A stretch of DNA of 64,000 nt from Agromyces fucosus (GCF_004134865.1 NZ_SDPO01000002.1:434001-498000), one strand, 5' to 3'; shown: positions 16,860 through 26,664, numbered from the stretch's first letter. The notes: generated by a model not told the origin, from the sequence alone. Numbers and translations: made by a program.

Positions 16860-17933
16860 ATGAAGCACTTCCGTCTCGTCCTCACCAGCCTCGCCCTGCT
16901 CGGGATCACCGCGCTCGCGCTGCCCACGGCTGCGGCCGCCGAAGAGGGCGAGACCGAGTCGCCGGTGACCTGGGCGATGAGCCCGGCCGACGCGGCCGGC
17001 CCCGACGGCAGGTCGTGGGTCGAGCTCGAGCTCGACCCCGGCGCCACCGTCACCGAGCACCTCGCGGTGCGCAACTTCGGCGATCGGGAGATCACCTTCG
17101 CGATCACCGCCGCCGACGGGTACTTCACCCCCACCGGGCGGTTCAACATGCTCCCGTCCGACGCCACGTCGGTCGACGCTGGCACCTGGATCAGCGTGGA
17201 CGACCAGGTCACCGTGGCACCGGGAGGCACCGCCGTGCTCCCGTTCACGGTCGAGGTGCCCGATGACGCGACCCCCGGCGATCACGCCGCCGGCATCGCC
17301 GCCTCGATCTACACCGAGAGCGCCGGCGAAGGCGCCGGTCTCGGGGTCGAGAGCCGGGTCGGATTCCGGGTGATGACGCGAGTGACCGGTGCCGTCGAGC
17401 CAGGGCTCGCGGTGACCACCTCCCCCGACTACGTCACTTCCTGGAATCCGTTCGAGCCCGGGCGGGTCGAGTTCGCGTACGTGCTCGAGAACACCGGCAA
17501 CGTGCGGCTCTCGGTGAGCGGATCGGTGGAGCACGGCGGAGCGACGTTCCCCGCGCCCGACAGCGAGCAGGCCCAGCCGATCGAGCTGCTCCCGGGTGAT
17601 CGGCGCACGCTGACCATCCAGGTGCCCGACGTCTGGCCGACGGGCGTCGTCACGCTGCCGCTCACGATCACCCAGGCCGTCATCACGCCCGATGGCGAGG
17701 CGTCGCAGCTCGACCCCGTCGAGCAGGACGTCACCGTCTGGGCGATCCCATGGCCGCAGATCGTCATCGTCCTCGCATTGGCGCTCATGATCACCGGCCT
17801 CTTCTGGGGCCGTCGGCGCCGCACGAAGCAGATCGAGCAGCTCGTCGACCAGGCCCGTGAGGCCGGCCGACGTGAGGCGGAGCAGACCGTGGACACTGAA
17901 GCCGACGGTCCCGTCCCGGAGTCGCAGCGATGA
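16860..17933 (+). CDS. Membrane-anchored surface protein, DUF916/WxL-binding-like
   Basis: 357 residues: signal peptide (about 1-27, ending TAAAAEE), two extracellular beta-sandwich domains (about 35-290), one C-terminal membrane helix (IVIVLALALMITGLFW, about 299-314) and a basic cytoplasmic tail. The first domain (WAMSPADAAGPDGRSWVELELDPGATVTEHLAVRNFG) resembles the DUF916 domain found in Firmicute WxL-protein clusters and in actinobacteria. Likely an anchor or scaffold at the cell surface. GGAGAACACG precedes the ATG. The downstream Ig-repeat gene overlaps it by 4 nt, so the two products probably work together. Confidence 0.72.
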   Translation: MKHFRLVLTSLALLGITALALPTAAAAEEGETESPVTWAMSPADAAGPDGRSWVELELDPGATVTEHLAVRNFGDREITFAITAADGYFTPTGRFNMLPSDATSVDAGTWISVDDQVTVAPGGTAVLPFTVEVPDDATPGDHAAGIAASIYTESAGEGAGLGVESRVGFRVMTRVTGAVEPGLAVTTSPDYVTSWNPFEPGRVEFAYVLENTGNVRLSVSGSVEHGGATFPAPDSEQAQPIELLPGDRRTLTIQVPDVWPTGVVTLPLTITQAVITPDGEASQLDPVEQDVTVWAIPWPQIVIVLALALMITGLFWGRRRRTKQIEQLVDQAREAGRREAEQTVDTEADGPVPESQR

Positions 17934-18454
17934 CGCCCCGCCAGCGCACCACACGACGCCGGTCGGCCACCGCACCGGCGATCGCCTCCGCCGCGGCGCT
18001 CGGCCTCATGCTCGCCCTCTCGCCCACGCCCGCACTCGCCTCGGAGTCCGACGACGGCACCGACGTCACGGTCGACGTTCGCATCGCACCGGTCGACGTG
18101 ACGGCGCCGACGGTCGAGATCGTCTTCGACTCCAGCGCCGGCAACGGGAACGGCAACGGGAAGCCGAAGGACGACGACCGACCCGGCAAGGCCAACGGCA
18201 AGCACGACGAGTACACCGCCAAGGGCGAGGTGCGCGTCACGGTGAACTCGAACGACCCCGGGCCCGCACCGGTCTCGGGTGTCGCCCTCGTCGAGTACTC
18301 GATCGATGGTGGACCGTGGCTGCCCTACACCGCGCCCGTCGCCGTCAGGTCGCACGGCAAGCACAAGATCTCGGCTCGCGCCGTCGACGGCGCCGGCAAC
18401 GTCAGCGACATCGAGCTCCGTTCGTTCAAGATCACGGGCAAGCCGCTGGACTGA
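17930..18454 (+). CDS. Secreted Ig-like repeat protein with Gly-Asn linker
   Basis: 174 residues: signal peptide (about 1-38, ending PALAS), a short beta segment, a low-complexity basic linker (GNGNGNGKPKDDDRPGKANGKHD, about 66-88) and one OmpL47/Ig-like repeat (VEYSIDGGPWLPYTAPVAV ... RAVDGAGNVSD, about 118-163). The repeat is close to those at the end of the ThuA protein. No enzyme domain is seen. It overlaps the DUF916-like gene by ATGA and is presumably its surface partner; the function is unknown. Confidence 0.72.
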   Translation: MTPRQRTTRRRSATAPAIASAAALGLMLALSPTPALASESDDGTDVTVDVRIAPVDVTAPTVEIVFDSSAGNGNGNGKPKDDDRPGKANGKHDEYTAKGEVRVTVNSNDPGPAPVSGVALVEYSIDGGPWLPYTAPVAVRSHGKHKISARAVDGAGNVSDIELRSFKITGKPLD

Positions 18455-18490
18455 GCCGGGCGGCTCGCGGCACTGCGTCAGACGCGACGC

Positions 18491-18528
18491 GACGGCCCGC
18501 ACCCGGGCTCTCCCGGGTGCGGGCCGTC
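18491..18528. terminator. 17-bp perfect hairpin, bidirectional terminator
   Basis: 18491-18507 and 18512-18528 pair without mismatch around CTCT, between the convergent Ig-repeat and S15 peptidase genes. Confidence 0.75.
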
Positions 18529-18555
18529 GTTCGTGCGAGGTGCGCGGTGCGCGGG

Positions 18556-20406
18556 CTATGGAGCGGTGCGGAGCGACGCCTGCAGCGCCCCCATCCCGCC
18601 GACGAGCGGCAGGTGCACCGTCGATGCCGACGGCTTGAGCGTGAGCTCGGTTCCGGGCGCCGGGCGCACGGTGTACTCGAAGTCGGACGACATGATGACG
18701 ACGCCGATCCTCGAACCGGCCGAGAACACGTAGTCCTTCGGCTCGAAGTCGAAGTCGAAGCCGTACGAGGTGCCCGCCGTGATCGGCTCGGTCACGGCCG
18801 ACGAGCTGCGGTTCTCGACGTCGGCCCAGCCGCGCGTGATGATCTTCGGCGCTCCGGTCGCGGGGTACTCCACGAGCAGTGCCGTGAGGTTGGCCTTGCT
18901 GCGATCCACCGACAGCTCGAGCGACACCGACGGCGTGCCCGAGAGGCGCAGCGGTGTACCGAGCACTCCCGTGCGGTACGCGAGGCGGTTCGGCGACGTC
19001 TCCGCCGCGGCGAGGGTGGTCGCGCGGATGCTCGCGTCGTCGACCAGGTTCTCGGTTGCACGGGAGCCGTCGCGTGAGACCGAGAGTCCGCCGACCCCGT
19101 CGGCCGTGGCTGCAGGGCTGAACTTCAGCTTGACCTGCTCCATGGCCGGGTCGGGCCACTCCGGGTACTCGGTGAGGGTGCGGTCCTCACGGACGATGTA
19201 GGCCTTCGGCAGCTGCTCGACGCCGTTCTCGACGTCGTAGAGGTACCGCGTGAACCAGCGGTTCAGGAGGGTGTCGTTCGGGTTGCCGCCGTGGCCACCC
19301 TGGTGGAGGTAGATCTGGTGGGGCACGCCGTTCGCCTTCAGCGCCTCGTACAGGTCGGAGGCGTTCTTCGTCATCACGTTCCAGTCGTTCAGCCCGTGCG
19401 CGACGAGCATGGCGGCCGTGATGTTCTCGGCGTCGGCGAGGTAGTCGCGCTCGTCCCAGAACGGGCTCGAGTCGCCGGTCGCCCGGTCCTCGTTCGCCCG
19501 GAGCTCGTCGATCACCGGCTGGCAGATCTCCTGGTCGAACCGCGTGTACACGTAGTCGGCCAGCACGTCGAGGTCTTCGCCCTGGTAGCCGCCGGGCGCT
19601 CGCACCGCCCCGTTCGAGCGGTAGTAGTTGTACCAGCTCGAGATGGCGGAGACCGGCACGATCGCCTCGAGGCCCTCGACGCCGGTGCTCGCGACGCCGA
19701 TCGGCAGCGTGCCGTTGTACGAGGTGCCGATCATGCCGACCCGGCCCGTCGTCCAGTCGGCGGTGACCTCGGTCGCGCGGTCGATGCCCGTGTACGCGGT
19801 GGCTCGCCCGTTCAGCCAGTCGACCACGGCCTTGCCGGCCAGCGACTCGTTCAGGCCGCCCGACGTGGGGCAGCCCTCCGACCAGCCGCTGCCGAGGCCC
19901 TCCGCGTGCACGACGGCGTAGCCGCGCGGCACCCACGTGTTCTCGAGCGACCCCGAGATCCGGGGGCTCGTGCGATTCGTCGGCGTGTAGGCGGGCCACG
20001 CGTCCTTCTCCGTCGGCGGCGCGCCGATCTCGTGGTCGACCCCCCAGTTCGTGACCTCGGTGCCACCCGCGTAGTACGGGCTCATCTCCATGAGCACGGG
20101 GACCTTCAGCCCGTCGGCGGTCTGAGGCACGCGACTCACGTCGATGTGCACGAGGTCGGGCCGTCCGTCGCGGTCGGAGTCGACCTCGCTCTCGACCCAC
20201 GCCTCCTCGTTGATCCACTCGGATGCCACCTTCGTGAAGACCGCCTGCGACAGGCCGTCCTGGAAGGTCGGTTCGATCTCCGGCGTCGACGCCGCGTAGG
20301 CGGGCGTCGCCGCGACGACGAGGCCACCGGCGAGCACCGACGTCAGTGCCACGGCGACGGCACGACTGCGCCGTCGTCGGTCTGGGTGGAGGGCGACTGC
20401 GGTCAT
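18556..20406 (-). CDS. Secreted S15 family peptidase (X-prolyl dipeptidyl-peptidase type)
   Basis: 616 residues with a signal peptide (Arg-rich start, hydrophobic core, ATPAYAA at about 33-39). The alpha/beta-hydrolase domain has the nucleophile motif GTSYNG (Ser229), Asp341 in HGLNDWN and His372 in HQGGHGG, the S15 catalytic triad. A C-terminal jelly-roll domain (about 440-616, ending with VIMSSDFEY... block) is typical of the CocE/PepX group. It should release X-Pro dipeptides or hydrolyse esters outside the cell. The ATG at 20406 has GAAGGAG upstream; the longer frame has no ribosome site. Expression may depend on the PucR-type regulator upstream. Confidence 0.87.
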   Translation of the reverse strand: MTAVALHPDRRRRSRAVAVALTSVLAGGLVVAATPAYAASTPEIEPTFQDGLSQAVFTKVASEWINEEAWVESEVDSDRDGRPDLVHIDVSRVPQTADGLKVPVLMEMSPYYAGGTEVTNWGVDHEIGAPPTEKDAWPAYTPTNRTSPRISGSLENTWVPRGYAVVHAEGLGSGWSEGCPTSGGLNESLAGKAVVDWLNGRATAYTGIDRATEVTADWTTGRVGMIGTSYNGTLPIGVASTGVEGLEAIVPVSAISSWYNYYRSNGAVRAPGGYQGEDLDVLADYVYTRFDQEICQPVIDELRANEDRATGDSSPFWDERDYLADAENITAAMLVAHGLNDWNVMTKNASDLYEALKANGVPHQIYLHQGGHGGNPNDTLLNRWFTRYLYDVENGVEQLPKAYIVREDRTLTEYPEWPDPAMEQVKLKFSPAATADGVGGLSVSRDGSRATENLVDDASIRATTLAAAETSPNRLAYRTGVLGTPLRLSGTPSVSLELSVDRSKANLTALLVEYPATGAPKIITRGWADVENRSSSAVTEPITAGTSYGFDFDFEPKDYVFSAGSRIGVVIMSSDFEYTVRPAPGTELTLKPSASTVHLPLVGGMGALQASLRTAP

Positions 20407-20573
20407 GTGGAGCTCCTTCGATCGTGATCGGGGACCCATCGGCTCGCCGCTCCATGCGGACGGAGCGAGCCCCCACTGGCTCACAGGCTAGGCAGAGCGG
20501 GGGCTCCGGTCACGCGTCAGATGATGCGACGGAGTCGTGAGGCGATCGACAGATGTCGATGCCGTCCGCGTGC

Positions 20574-21785
20574 TCAGCCGGCGCGTCGGGTGCCGTCGCC
20601 CGCCGTCGCCTCTGCGGCACGCATCAGGAGCGCGATGTGCACCCCCAGCCGATCGAGGCCGTCGTCGAGGTCGATGCCGAGGATCCGCTGCGCCCGATTC
20701 AGCCGGTTGTAGAGGGACGTCCGGTGCACGCTCAGCCTCGTCGCGGCCGACTGCACATGGCCGGCGGCCGCGAGATACGACTCGAGCGTCTCGATGAGCA
20801 CCTCGCCGTCGCGCTCCGCCGCGAGTCGCTCGAGTCCGGGCTCGAAGTCGCTGGAGCGCAGCCCGGCGGCGGATGCCGAGTCCAGACCCCGGTAGACCCC
20901 GAGACGGTCCCAGTGCAGCACGCGCTCGCCGAGCCGGAACGAGTCCGCGATGCCGAGTGCCCGGCGCGCCTGCCGGTAGCCGTCCCTGGCGGCGACGACG
21001 GATGCCTCTCCGCCGACGCCGACCCGGAGGGCGCCCGAGATCGCCTCGCCGGCCGACTCTGCGACCACCCGGGCGATGCGGTCGGTGTCGCCGAAACGAC
21101 CGGTCGACGACGGAACGACGACGGCCGCGTGGTCGCTCTTGGCGAACGCCAGCACGCCGCGGCCGCCGAGCGCACGACGCGCCTTGCGCGCCCCGCGCTC
21201 GAGTTCCTCGTCGGCCGGGCCGTCTCGGGGCCTCGGCGGTGCGTCGGCCATGAGCACGTAGACGCGCAGCAGCCCGCTCTCGAACCGTCCGGACTCGACG
21301 AGCTCCTCTGCCGCACGGCGCCGCACGTCGGCGCGGCCGAGCACGAGCTCCCGGGCGAGCTCGTCCTCACGGGCCGACTCCCCTTCCTCCGACATCCTGA
21401 CGCGCGCCCATTCCTCGGCGACCAGTTCAGCCGAGGCACCCGCTCGCACGAGGTCGAGCGGTCTCGCTCGCTCGGCGGGCTCGATGAACCACAGGTGTCC
21501 GAACACGATGCCCGCCCGACCGATCGGCACGCAGACGCGCGGCAGCATGCCGAACTCGGGGTTGCCCGGGACCCGCACCGGAGAGGTCGCGGCGTAGACG
21601 CCGAGCCGACTGAGCCAGGTGTGGACCGCCGGATCGGCGCGGTGCTCGAGGATCGAGCGGCGACGGACCTCGTCGATCTCGTCGGGGTGCGGACTGTAGG
21701 CGACGACTGAGCGCCGATGGTCCTCGACGAGGGCCGGGCGCCCGAGCTCGGCGGCGATGCGGGTGATCGTCTGCTGCAGGCTCAT
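20574..21785 (-). CDS. PucR/CdaR family transcriptional regulator
   Basis: 403 residues. The C-terminal helix-turn-helix (LIETLESYLAAAGHVQSAATRLSVHRTSLYNRLNRAQRILGIDLDD, about 335-380) is the PucR C-terminal domain; the middle resembles the CdaR GGDEF-like domain (about 175-300) and the N-terminus is an uncharacterised sensory part. It lies 167 bp upstream of the S15 peptidase on the same strand and could activate it; this is a positional inference. Regulators of this class usually respond to small metabolites. Confidence 0.82.
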   Translation of the reverse strand: MSLQQTITRIAAELGRPALVEDHRRSVVAYSPHPDEIDEVRRRSILEHRADPAVHTWLSRLGVYAATSPVRVPGNPEFGMLPRVCVPIGRAGIVFGHLWFIEPAERARPLDLVRAGASAELVAEEWARVRMSEEGESAREDELARELVLGRADVRRRAAEELVESGRFESGLLRVYVLMADAPPRPRDGPADEELERGARKARRALGGRGVLAFAKSDHAAVVVPSSTGRFGDTDRIARVVAESAGEAISGALRVGVGGEASVVAARDGYRQARRALGIADSFRLGERVLHWDRLGVYRGLDSASAAGLRSSDFEPGLERLAAERDGEVLIETLESYLAAAGHVQSAATRLSVHRTSLYNRLNRAQRILGIDLDDGLDRLGVHIALLMRAAEATAGDGTRRAG

Positions 21786-21833
21786 GGGCGTCTCGGGGTC
21801 ACGGCTCGTGCGGGTGCTGGGTCGCCTCCCAGC

Positions 21834-23426
21834 CTATGCCGACGGGGCGAGCGGCAGCGCGACGACGAAGGCGGTACGCCCCGGCTCACTCGACACCGAC
21901 ACGTCACCGTGGTGCGCCTCGACCACGGCTTTCACGATCGCGAGTCCGAGGCCGGTGCTGCCGGCGATGCGCGATCGCGACGAGTCGCCCCTGGCGAAGC
22001 GCTCGAAGAGCGAGTCGGCGAGCGCGGGCGCGATGCCGGGGCCGTCGTCCTCGACCGTCAGCACCACGTCGTCGCCGCGGTGTTCGAGCGAGGCCACCAC
22101 CGAGGTGCCGTCGGGCGTGTGCACGCGCGCGTTCGCGAGCAGGTTCGTCACGACCTGCCGCAGGCGCGGCTCGTCGCCGACGACGACGGCCGCGGCATCC
22201 GGAAGCCGCACCTCCCAGTCGTGACCGGGGCCGGCCGCCTGCGCGTCGCCGACGGCTTCGACGACGACCCGGCTGAGGTCGACCGGCAGGGCCGCCAGCT
22301 CGCGCCCCTCGTCGAGCCGCGCGAGGAGCAGCAGGTCTTCGACGAGTTCGGTCATCCGCACCGACTCGGATTCGATGCGGCCGATCGCGTGCACGACGTC
22401 GGGCGGCAGTTCGCCGCCGTGCAGCCTGGTGAGCTCGGCGTAGCCTCGGATCGAGGCGAGCGGGGTGCGCAGTTCGTGGCTCGCGTCGGCGACGAACCGG
22501 CGCACCTTCTGCTCGCTCTCCTCGCGAGCGGACAGGGCGGATGCCACGTGCCCGAGCATGCGGTTGAACGCGCCGCCGAGCCGGCCCACCTCCGTGCGTT
22601 CGTCATCGACCGGCACACGTTCGCCGAGGGCGACGTCGCCGCGGTCGAGTGGGAGCTCGGAGACGCGCTGGGCGGTCGCCGTGACCTCCGCGAGTGGACT
22701 GAGCGCCCGCCGCACGACGACGGAGCCGAGCGCCAGGGCCAGTACGAGCCCCGATGCTGCGACGATCGCGACCGTGAGGGCGAGTTGGGCCGTCTGCGAG
22801 TTGACGTCGGCGAGCGGCAGCGCGAGCACTGATCGCACCTGCGGTTGCGTCTGCACGGCGAGCGCGCGGTACTCCCCCATGCCGCCCGCCGTGATGCTGT
22901 GCGGCCGTCCGTCGGGCGGCACGGCCGCGAAGGCCTGCGTCGCCGCAGCGCTCGGTTCGAGCAGTTCCCCGGTCTCCGAGATGTGGACGCCGACGACGGT
23001 GTCGCCGGCGACGAGCACGCCGACCGTGCCGACCGGCTGACCCGGCACCTGGAGGAACTCGAGCACGGTCGCCCTCGGGTCCGAGGGGAATCCCGGCGGA
23101 GCCACCTCCGTCGCCCGTGATGCCGTCGCGCGAAGGCTCGCGTCGAGTCGGTCGACCGAGGTCGAGTGGAAGACGAGCACCGTCACGACGCCGATCGCGG
23201 CGCTCACGGCGACGAGCAGGGCGGCGACGATGACGAGGAGTCGGCGTCGGAGCGTCCAGGGCCGCCGCGGACGCCGCGCGACCGTCGACGGCTCGCCGGC
23301 GACGTCCCCGAGATCGTCCCATTGGAACTCATCGGCCGCCGGTTCGACCGGATCGACCGCCGACGTCGCGCCGGTCGCGCTCGCCCGGGCGGACGCTGCG
23401 TAGCCGGGATCGCCGGGCCGTGTCAT
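21834..23426 (-). CDS. Two-component sensor histidine kinase
   Basis: 530 residues. An unusually long cytoplasmic N-terminus (about 55 residues) precedes the first membrane helix (LLVIVAALLVAVSAAIGVVTVLVF), an extracellular domain of about 130 residues, a second helix (about 215-237), HAMP, the HisKA box ADASHELRTPLASIRG with the phospho-accepting His, and an HATPase domain (LLANARVHT, DDGPGIAP, STGLGLAIV). The layout resembles actinobacterial TcrY/TrcS kinases. Its ATG overlaps the response regulator's stop (ATGA). It faces an FtsX-type ABC exporter operon that it may control. Confidence 0.88.
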   Translation of the reverse strand: MTRPGDPGYAASARASATGATSAVDPVEPAADEFQWDDLGDVAGEPSTVARRPRRPWTLRRRLLVIVAALLVAVSAAIGVVTVLVFHSTSVDRLDASLRATASRATEVAPPGFPSDPRATVLEFLQVPGQPVGTVGVLVAGDTVVGVHISETGELLEPSAAATQAFAAVPPDGRPHSITAGGMGEYRALAVQTQPQVRSVLALPLADVNSQTAQLALTVAIVAASGLVLALALGSVVVRRALSPLAEVTATAQRVSELPLDRGDVALGERVPVDDERTEVGRLGGAFNRMLGHVASALSAREESEQKVRRFVADASHELRTPLASIRGYAELTRLHGGELPPDVVHAIGRIESESVRMTELVEDLLLLARLDEGRELAALPVDLSRVVVEAVGDAQAAGPGHDWEVRLPDAAAVVVGDEPRLRQVVTNLLANARVHTPDGTSVVASLEHRGDDVVLTVEDDGPGIAPALADSLFERFARGDSSRSRIAGSTGLGLAIVKAVVEAHHGDVSVSSEPGRTAFVVALPLAPSA

Positions 23427-24172
23427 CCGGCGGCCTTCAGCATGTAGCCGGCACCGCGCACGGTGTGGATCATCGGCTCACGGCCCGCGTCGATCTTCTT
23501 GCGCAGGTACGAGATGTAGAGCTCGACGACCGACTCCTTGCCGCCGAAGTCGTAGCTCCAGACGCGATCGAGGATCTGCGCCTTCGACAGCACGCGGCGG
23601 GGGTTGCGCATGAGGAAGCGCAGCAGCTCGAACTCGGTCGCGGTCAGCTCGATCGGCGTGCCGCCGCGGCTGACCTCGTAGGAGTCCTCGTCGAGGGTCA
23701 GGTCGCCGACGACGAGCACCGGGTCCTTCGCCTGTGCGAGCGTGAGCGTCGAGCGGCGGATGAGTCCGCGCAGGCGCGCCACGACCTCCTCGAGGCTGAA
23801 GGGCTTCGTGACGTAATCATCGCCGCCCGCGGTGAGCCCGGCGATGCGGTCGTCGAGCGAGTCCTTCGCGGTGAGGAAGAGCACGGGGGTCTCGGTGCCC
23901 TCCGCCCGCACGCGCGAGAGCACCTCGAGGCCGTCGATGTCGGGCAGCATGATGTCGAGCACGATGGCGTCGGGCCGGAACTCGCGGGCGATCCGCACCG
24001 CCGACTGGCCGTCGCTCGCGGTGCGCACGTCCCATCCCTCGTACTTGAGGGCCATCTTGAGCAGTTCGGTGAGCGAGTGCTCGTCGTCGACCACGAGCAC
24101 GCGCACCATCGAGCCGTCGCCCTTCGCGATGGCGGGGGCGCGGTGCGGGTTGGCCGGGGCGTTCGTGCTCAT
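23423..24172 (-). CDS. OmpR family response regulator
   Basis: 249 residues. The receiver domain (about 22-140) has the acidic pair DDE, the phospho-acceptor Asp in IVLDIMLPD and the conserved Lys in YVTKPF. The winged-helix output domain (about 155-247, ELTATEFELLRFLMRNPRRVLSK ... VELYISYLRKKID ... GYML) is OmpR/PhoB type. It is the first gene of the kinase operon and diverges from the ABC exporter across a 202-bp region, the usual arrangement for a directly controlled target. Confidence 0.92.
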   Translation of the reverse strand: MSTNAPANPHRAPAIAKGDGSMVRVLVVDDEHSLTELLKMALKYEGWDVRTASDGQSAVRIAREFRPDAIVLDIMLPDIDGLEVLSRVRAEGTETPVLFLTAKDSLDDRIAGLTAGGDDYVTKPFSLEEVVARLRGLIRRSTLTLAQAKDPVLVVGDLTLDEDSYEVSRGGTPIELTATEFELLRFLMRNPRRVLSKAQILDRVWSYDFGGKESVVELYISYLRKKIDAGREPMIHTVRGAGYMLKAAG

Positions 24173-24374
24173 ACCTCCAGTATCCGCGTCGAACTATGCG
24201 TTCCCTATGACTTCGTCGAGTGGATGCTGCGTGGCGCCGTCGAGCGAGCGGGGATGGTCGGGCCGGGGTCGCATTGGCGGCGCACAGGCTCGCCATCGCG
24301 CTTCCACAGCCCCCGCTCCTACCGTCTCGATCGACGCTCGCTCCGAACGTCTCCCCCGACCCCGAGGACCACCA

Positions 24375-25877
24375 ATGTTCTTCACCTATCTCCGGCGCGA
24401 ACTCGCCGGGCGCCGCAGGCAGACCGCGATCATCGCGATCGGCATGGCGCTCGCGATCGCGCTCGTCATGATCGTGAATTCGGTCTCCACCGGTGTGCGC
24501 GACGCCCAGGCCTCCGTACTCGAATCCGTCTACGGCGTCGGCACCGACCTCACGGTGTCGCAGAGTCCGACACCGCCCGCGGAGGGCGAGGCCGGCGGCC
24601 CACGATTCGAATTCGGCGCCGAAGCGGGCACCACGACCGACGGCTCGACCGAGATCAGCCAGTCGCGACTCTCCGCCGGGTTCGGCTCGAGCACCTTCGA
24701 CGACGATGCGCTGGCGTCGGTCGAGGGACTCGACGGCGTCGCCGCGGCATCCGCCACCCTCTCGCTCATGAACACGACGTTCAACGGCGAGCTGCCGGAC
24801 TTCCAGCAGTCGACGCAGGGAACCGACCAGCCGCCCGCCGACGGCGAGCAACCCGCAGCACCGCCGCAGGGCGGCTTCGACGGAGCGGGCGGCAGCGCCT
24901 TCGACGTCGACAGCTTCACCGTGCTCGGCCTCGACCCGGCGTCGGCAGCGGTCGGCCCCCTCTCGGCGGTCGAGCTGGCCGACGGTCGAGGGCTCGAGGC
25001 ATCCGACAACGGTGAGACCATCGCCGTGCTCGACGCGGGCTATGCCACGAGCGCCGAGCTCGCCGTGGGCGACACGATCGACGTCGGAGGTACGGAGTTC
25101 GAGATCGTCGGCACCGTCTCGTCGACCTCGGCCGATGCCGCGACCGCCGCGAACGTCTACATCCCGCTCGACCTCGCCCAGTCGATCTCGGGCGAGGAGG
25201 GTATGGTCTCCAGCATCTCGGTGCAGGCCGAGTCCGCCGACGGCATCGAGGCCCTGCAGGCCGAGATCGAGGAGGCGCTGCCGGATGCCACGGTGTCGAC
25301 GCAGTCCGACCTCGCCGCCTCCGTCTCGGGCTCGCTCGCGAGCGCGTCGAGCCTCATCTCGAACCTCGGGCTCTGGGTCTCGCTCGCGGTGCTCGTCGCC
25401 GCGTTCCTCATCGCGATCCTCTTCACGATCCAGGGCGTGACCCGCCGCACCCGCGAGTTCGGAACGCTGAAGGCCATCGGCTGGTCGAACGGCCGCATCG
25501 TCGGCCAGGTCACCGGTGAGTCGCTCGTGCAGGGCCTCATCGGCGGAGCCGGAGGCCTCGTGCTCGGCCTCGCCGGGATCTGGGCCGTGAACCTGATCGC
25601 CCCGACGATCGGCGGCAGCGCCGGCTCCGAGGTGGTCGCCGGCGGCGCCGGTGGCCGCGAGATGGTCATGCAGGCCGGCGGTCCCGGCGGCGGCTTCGGC
25701 GACGCCGTGCAATCGGCCGCGTCATCCGCCGAGGTCGTGCTGCAGGCGCCCGTGACCGTCGGCGTCATCGTGATCGCCATCGGCCTCGCGATCGCCGGCG
25801 GTCTCGTCGCCGGGGCGTTCGGCGGATGGCGTGCCGCGAGACTCCGCCCGGCCGAAGCGCTCCGCAGCGTCGCCTGA
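24375..25877 (+). CDS. FtsX-type ABC transporter permease
   Basis: 500 residues. One membrane helix near the N-terminus (TAIIAIGMALAIALVMIVNSV, about 16-36), a large extracellular MacB-like domain (about 40-325), then three helices at the C-terminus (near 335-355, 385-405 and 455-475), the FtsX/MacB topology. A Gly/Gln/Pro-rich insert (about 150-175) interrupts the outer domain. The ATG at 24375 begins a membrane-inserted start; the much longer frame upstream is the shadow of the response regulator. With the ATPase that follows 25 nt later it forms a mechanotransmission-type exporter of peptides, lipids or antibiotics; the substrate is unknown. Confidence 0.86.
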   Translation: MFFTYLRRELAGRRRQTAIIAIGMALAIALVMIVNSVSTGVRDAQASVLESVYGVGTDLTVSQSPTPPAEGEAGGPRFEFGAEAGTTTDGSTEISQSRLSAGFGSSTFDDDALASVEGLDGVAAASATLSLMNTTFNGELPDFQQSTQGTDQPPADGEQPAAPPQGGFDGAGGSAFDVDSFTVLGLDPASAAVGPLSAVELADGRGLEASDNGETIAVLDAGYATSAELAVGDTIDVGGTEFEIVGTVSSTSADAATAANVYIPLDLAQSISGEEGMVSSISVQAESADGIEALQAEIEEALPDATVSTQSDLAASVSGSLASASSLISNLGLWVSLAVLVAAFLIAILFTIQGVTRRTREFGTLKAIGWSNGRIVGQVTGESLVQGLIGGAGGLVLGLAGIWAVNLIAPTIGGSAGSEVVAGGAGGREMVMQAGGPGGGFGDAVQSAASSAEVVLQAPVTVGVIVIAIGLAIAGGLVAGAFGGWRAARLRPAEALRSVA

Positions 25878-25902
25878 CACCCACCCCACGAAAGGAACCA
25901 GC

Positions 25903-26571
25903 ATGTACACGCTCGAACACGTGTCGAAGACCTACTCGCAGTCCAAGCGCCGCGTCACCGCCCTGCAGGACGTCTCCCTGACGATCCCCAAGGGGCAGCT
26001 CGTCGCGATCCAGGGGCCGACCGGCGACGGCAAGTCGACGCTCCTGCAGATGCTCGGCGCACTCGACCGGCCGAGCACCGGCCGTATCGCGCTCGGCGAC
26101 GCCGAGCTCTCGCACCTTCCGGACCGGAAGCTCGCCGGCATCCGGGCGAAGGAGATCGGGTTCGTCTTCCAGGGCTTCAACCTCATTCCGACGCTCACCG
26201 CGCTCGAGAACGTCGAGACGGCCCTCGAACCGCTCGGCGTGCCCGCCGAGGAGCGGCGACGCCGGGCGGCCGGTGCGCTCGAATCGGTGGGACTCGGCGA
26301 TCGTGGAAGCCACGTGCCGAGCGAGCTGTCGGGCGGTCAGCAGCAGCGCGTGGCGATCGCCCGCGCCCTCGTGAAGGAACCCGAGGTGCTGCTCGCCGAC
26401 GAACCGACCGGCAACCTCGACGAGCAGACGCGTGACGACATCATGGACCTGCTCGAGGGGCTCTGGCGCGACCGCGGGCTCACGCTCATCGTCGTGACGC
26501 ACGATTCCGCGGTCGCCAAGCGCGCCGAGCGCCGTCTCCTCATCAGGAACGGCGCCGTCACCGAGCGCTGA
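25903..26571 (+). CDS. ABC transporter ATP-binding protein (MacB/LolD type)
   Basis: 222 residues with Walker [10 protein letters not shown] (about 39-47), signature LSGGQQQRV (about 142-150), Walker [10 protein letters not shown] and the switch His in VVTHD. Length and sequence fit the LolD/MacB subgroup that pairs with FtsX-type permeases. GAAAGGAACC precedes the ATG. It energises the permease encoded just upstream. Confidence 0.93.
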   Translation: MYTLEHVSKTYSQSKRRVTALQDVSLTIPKGQLVAIQGPTGDGKSTLLQMLGALDRPSTGRIALGDAELSHLPDRKLAGIRAKEIGFVFQGFNLIPTLTALENVETALEPLGVPAEERRRRAAGALESVGLGDRGSHVPSELSGGQQQRVAIARALVKEPEVLLADEPTGNLDEQTRDDIMDLLEGLWRDRGLTLIVVTHDSAVAKRAERRLLIRNGAVTER

Positions 26572-26603
26572 CCGCACGGCACGGCAGAACAGCGGATGCC
26601 GCC

Positions 26604-26645
26604 GTGCCGCTGTGCCGCGCGCGTGAGTGCGCGTGGCAGCGGCAC
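26604..26645 (+). terminator. Hairpin between ABC exporter and amidase genes
   Basis: GTGCCGCT (26604-26611) pairs with AGCGGCAC (26638-26645) and encloses a further GC-rich stem closed by a TGAG loop, with a few G-T pairs. Probable terminator of the exporter operon. Confidence 0.55.
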
Positions 26646-26664
26646 AGCGCTTACGGTGGAGGTG

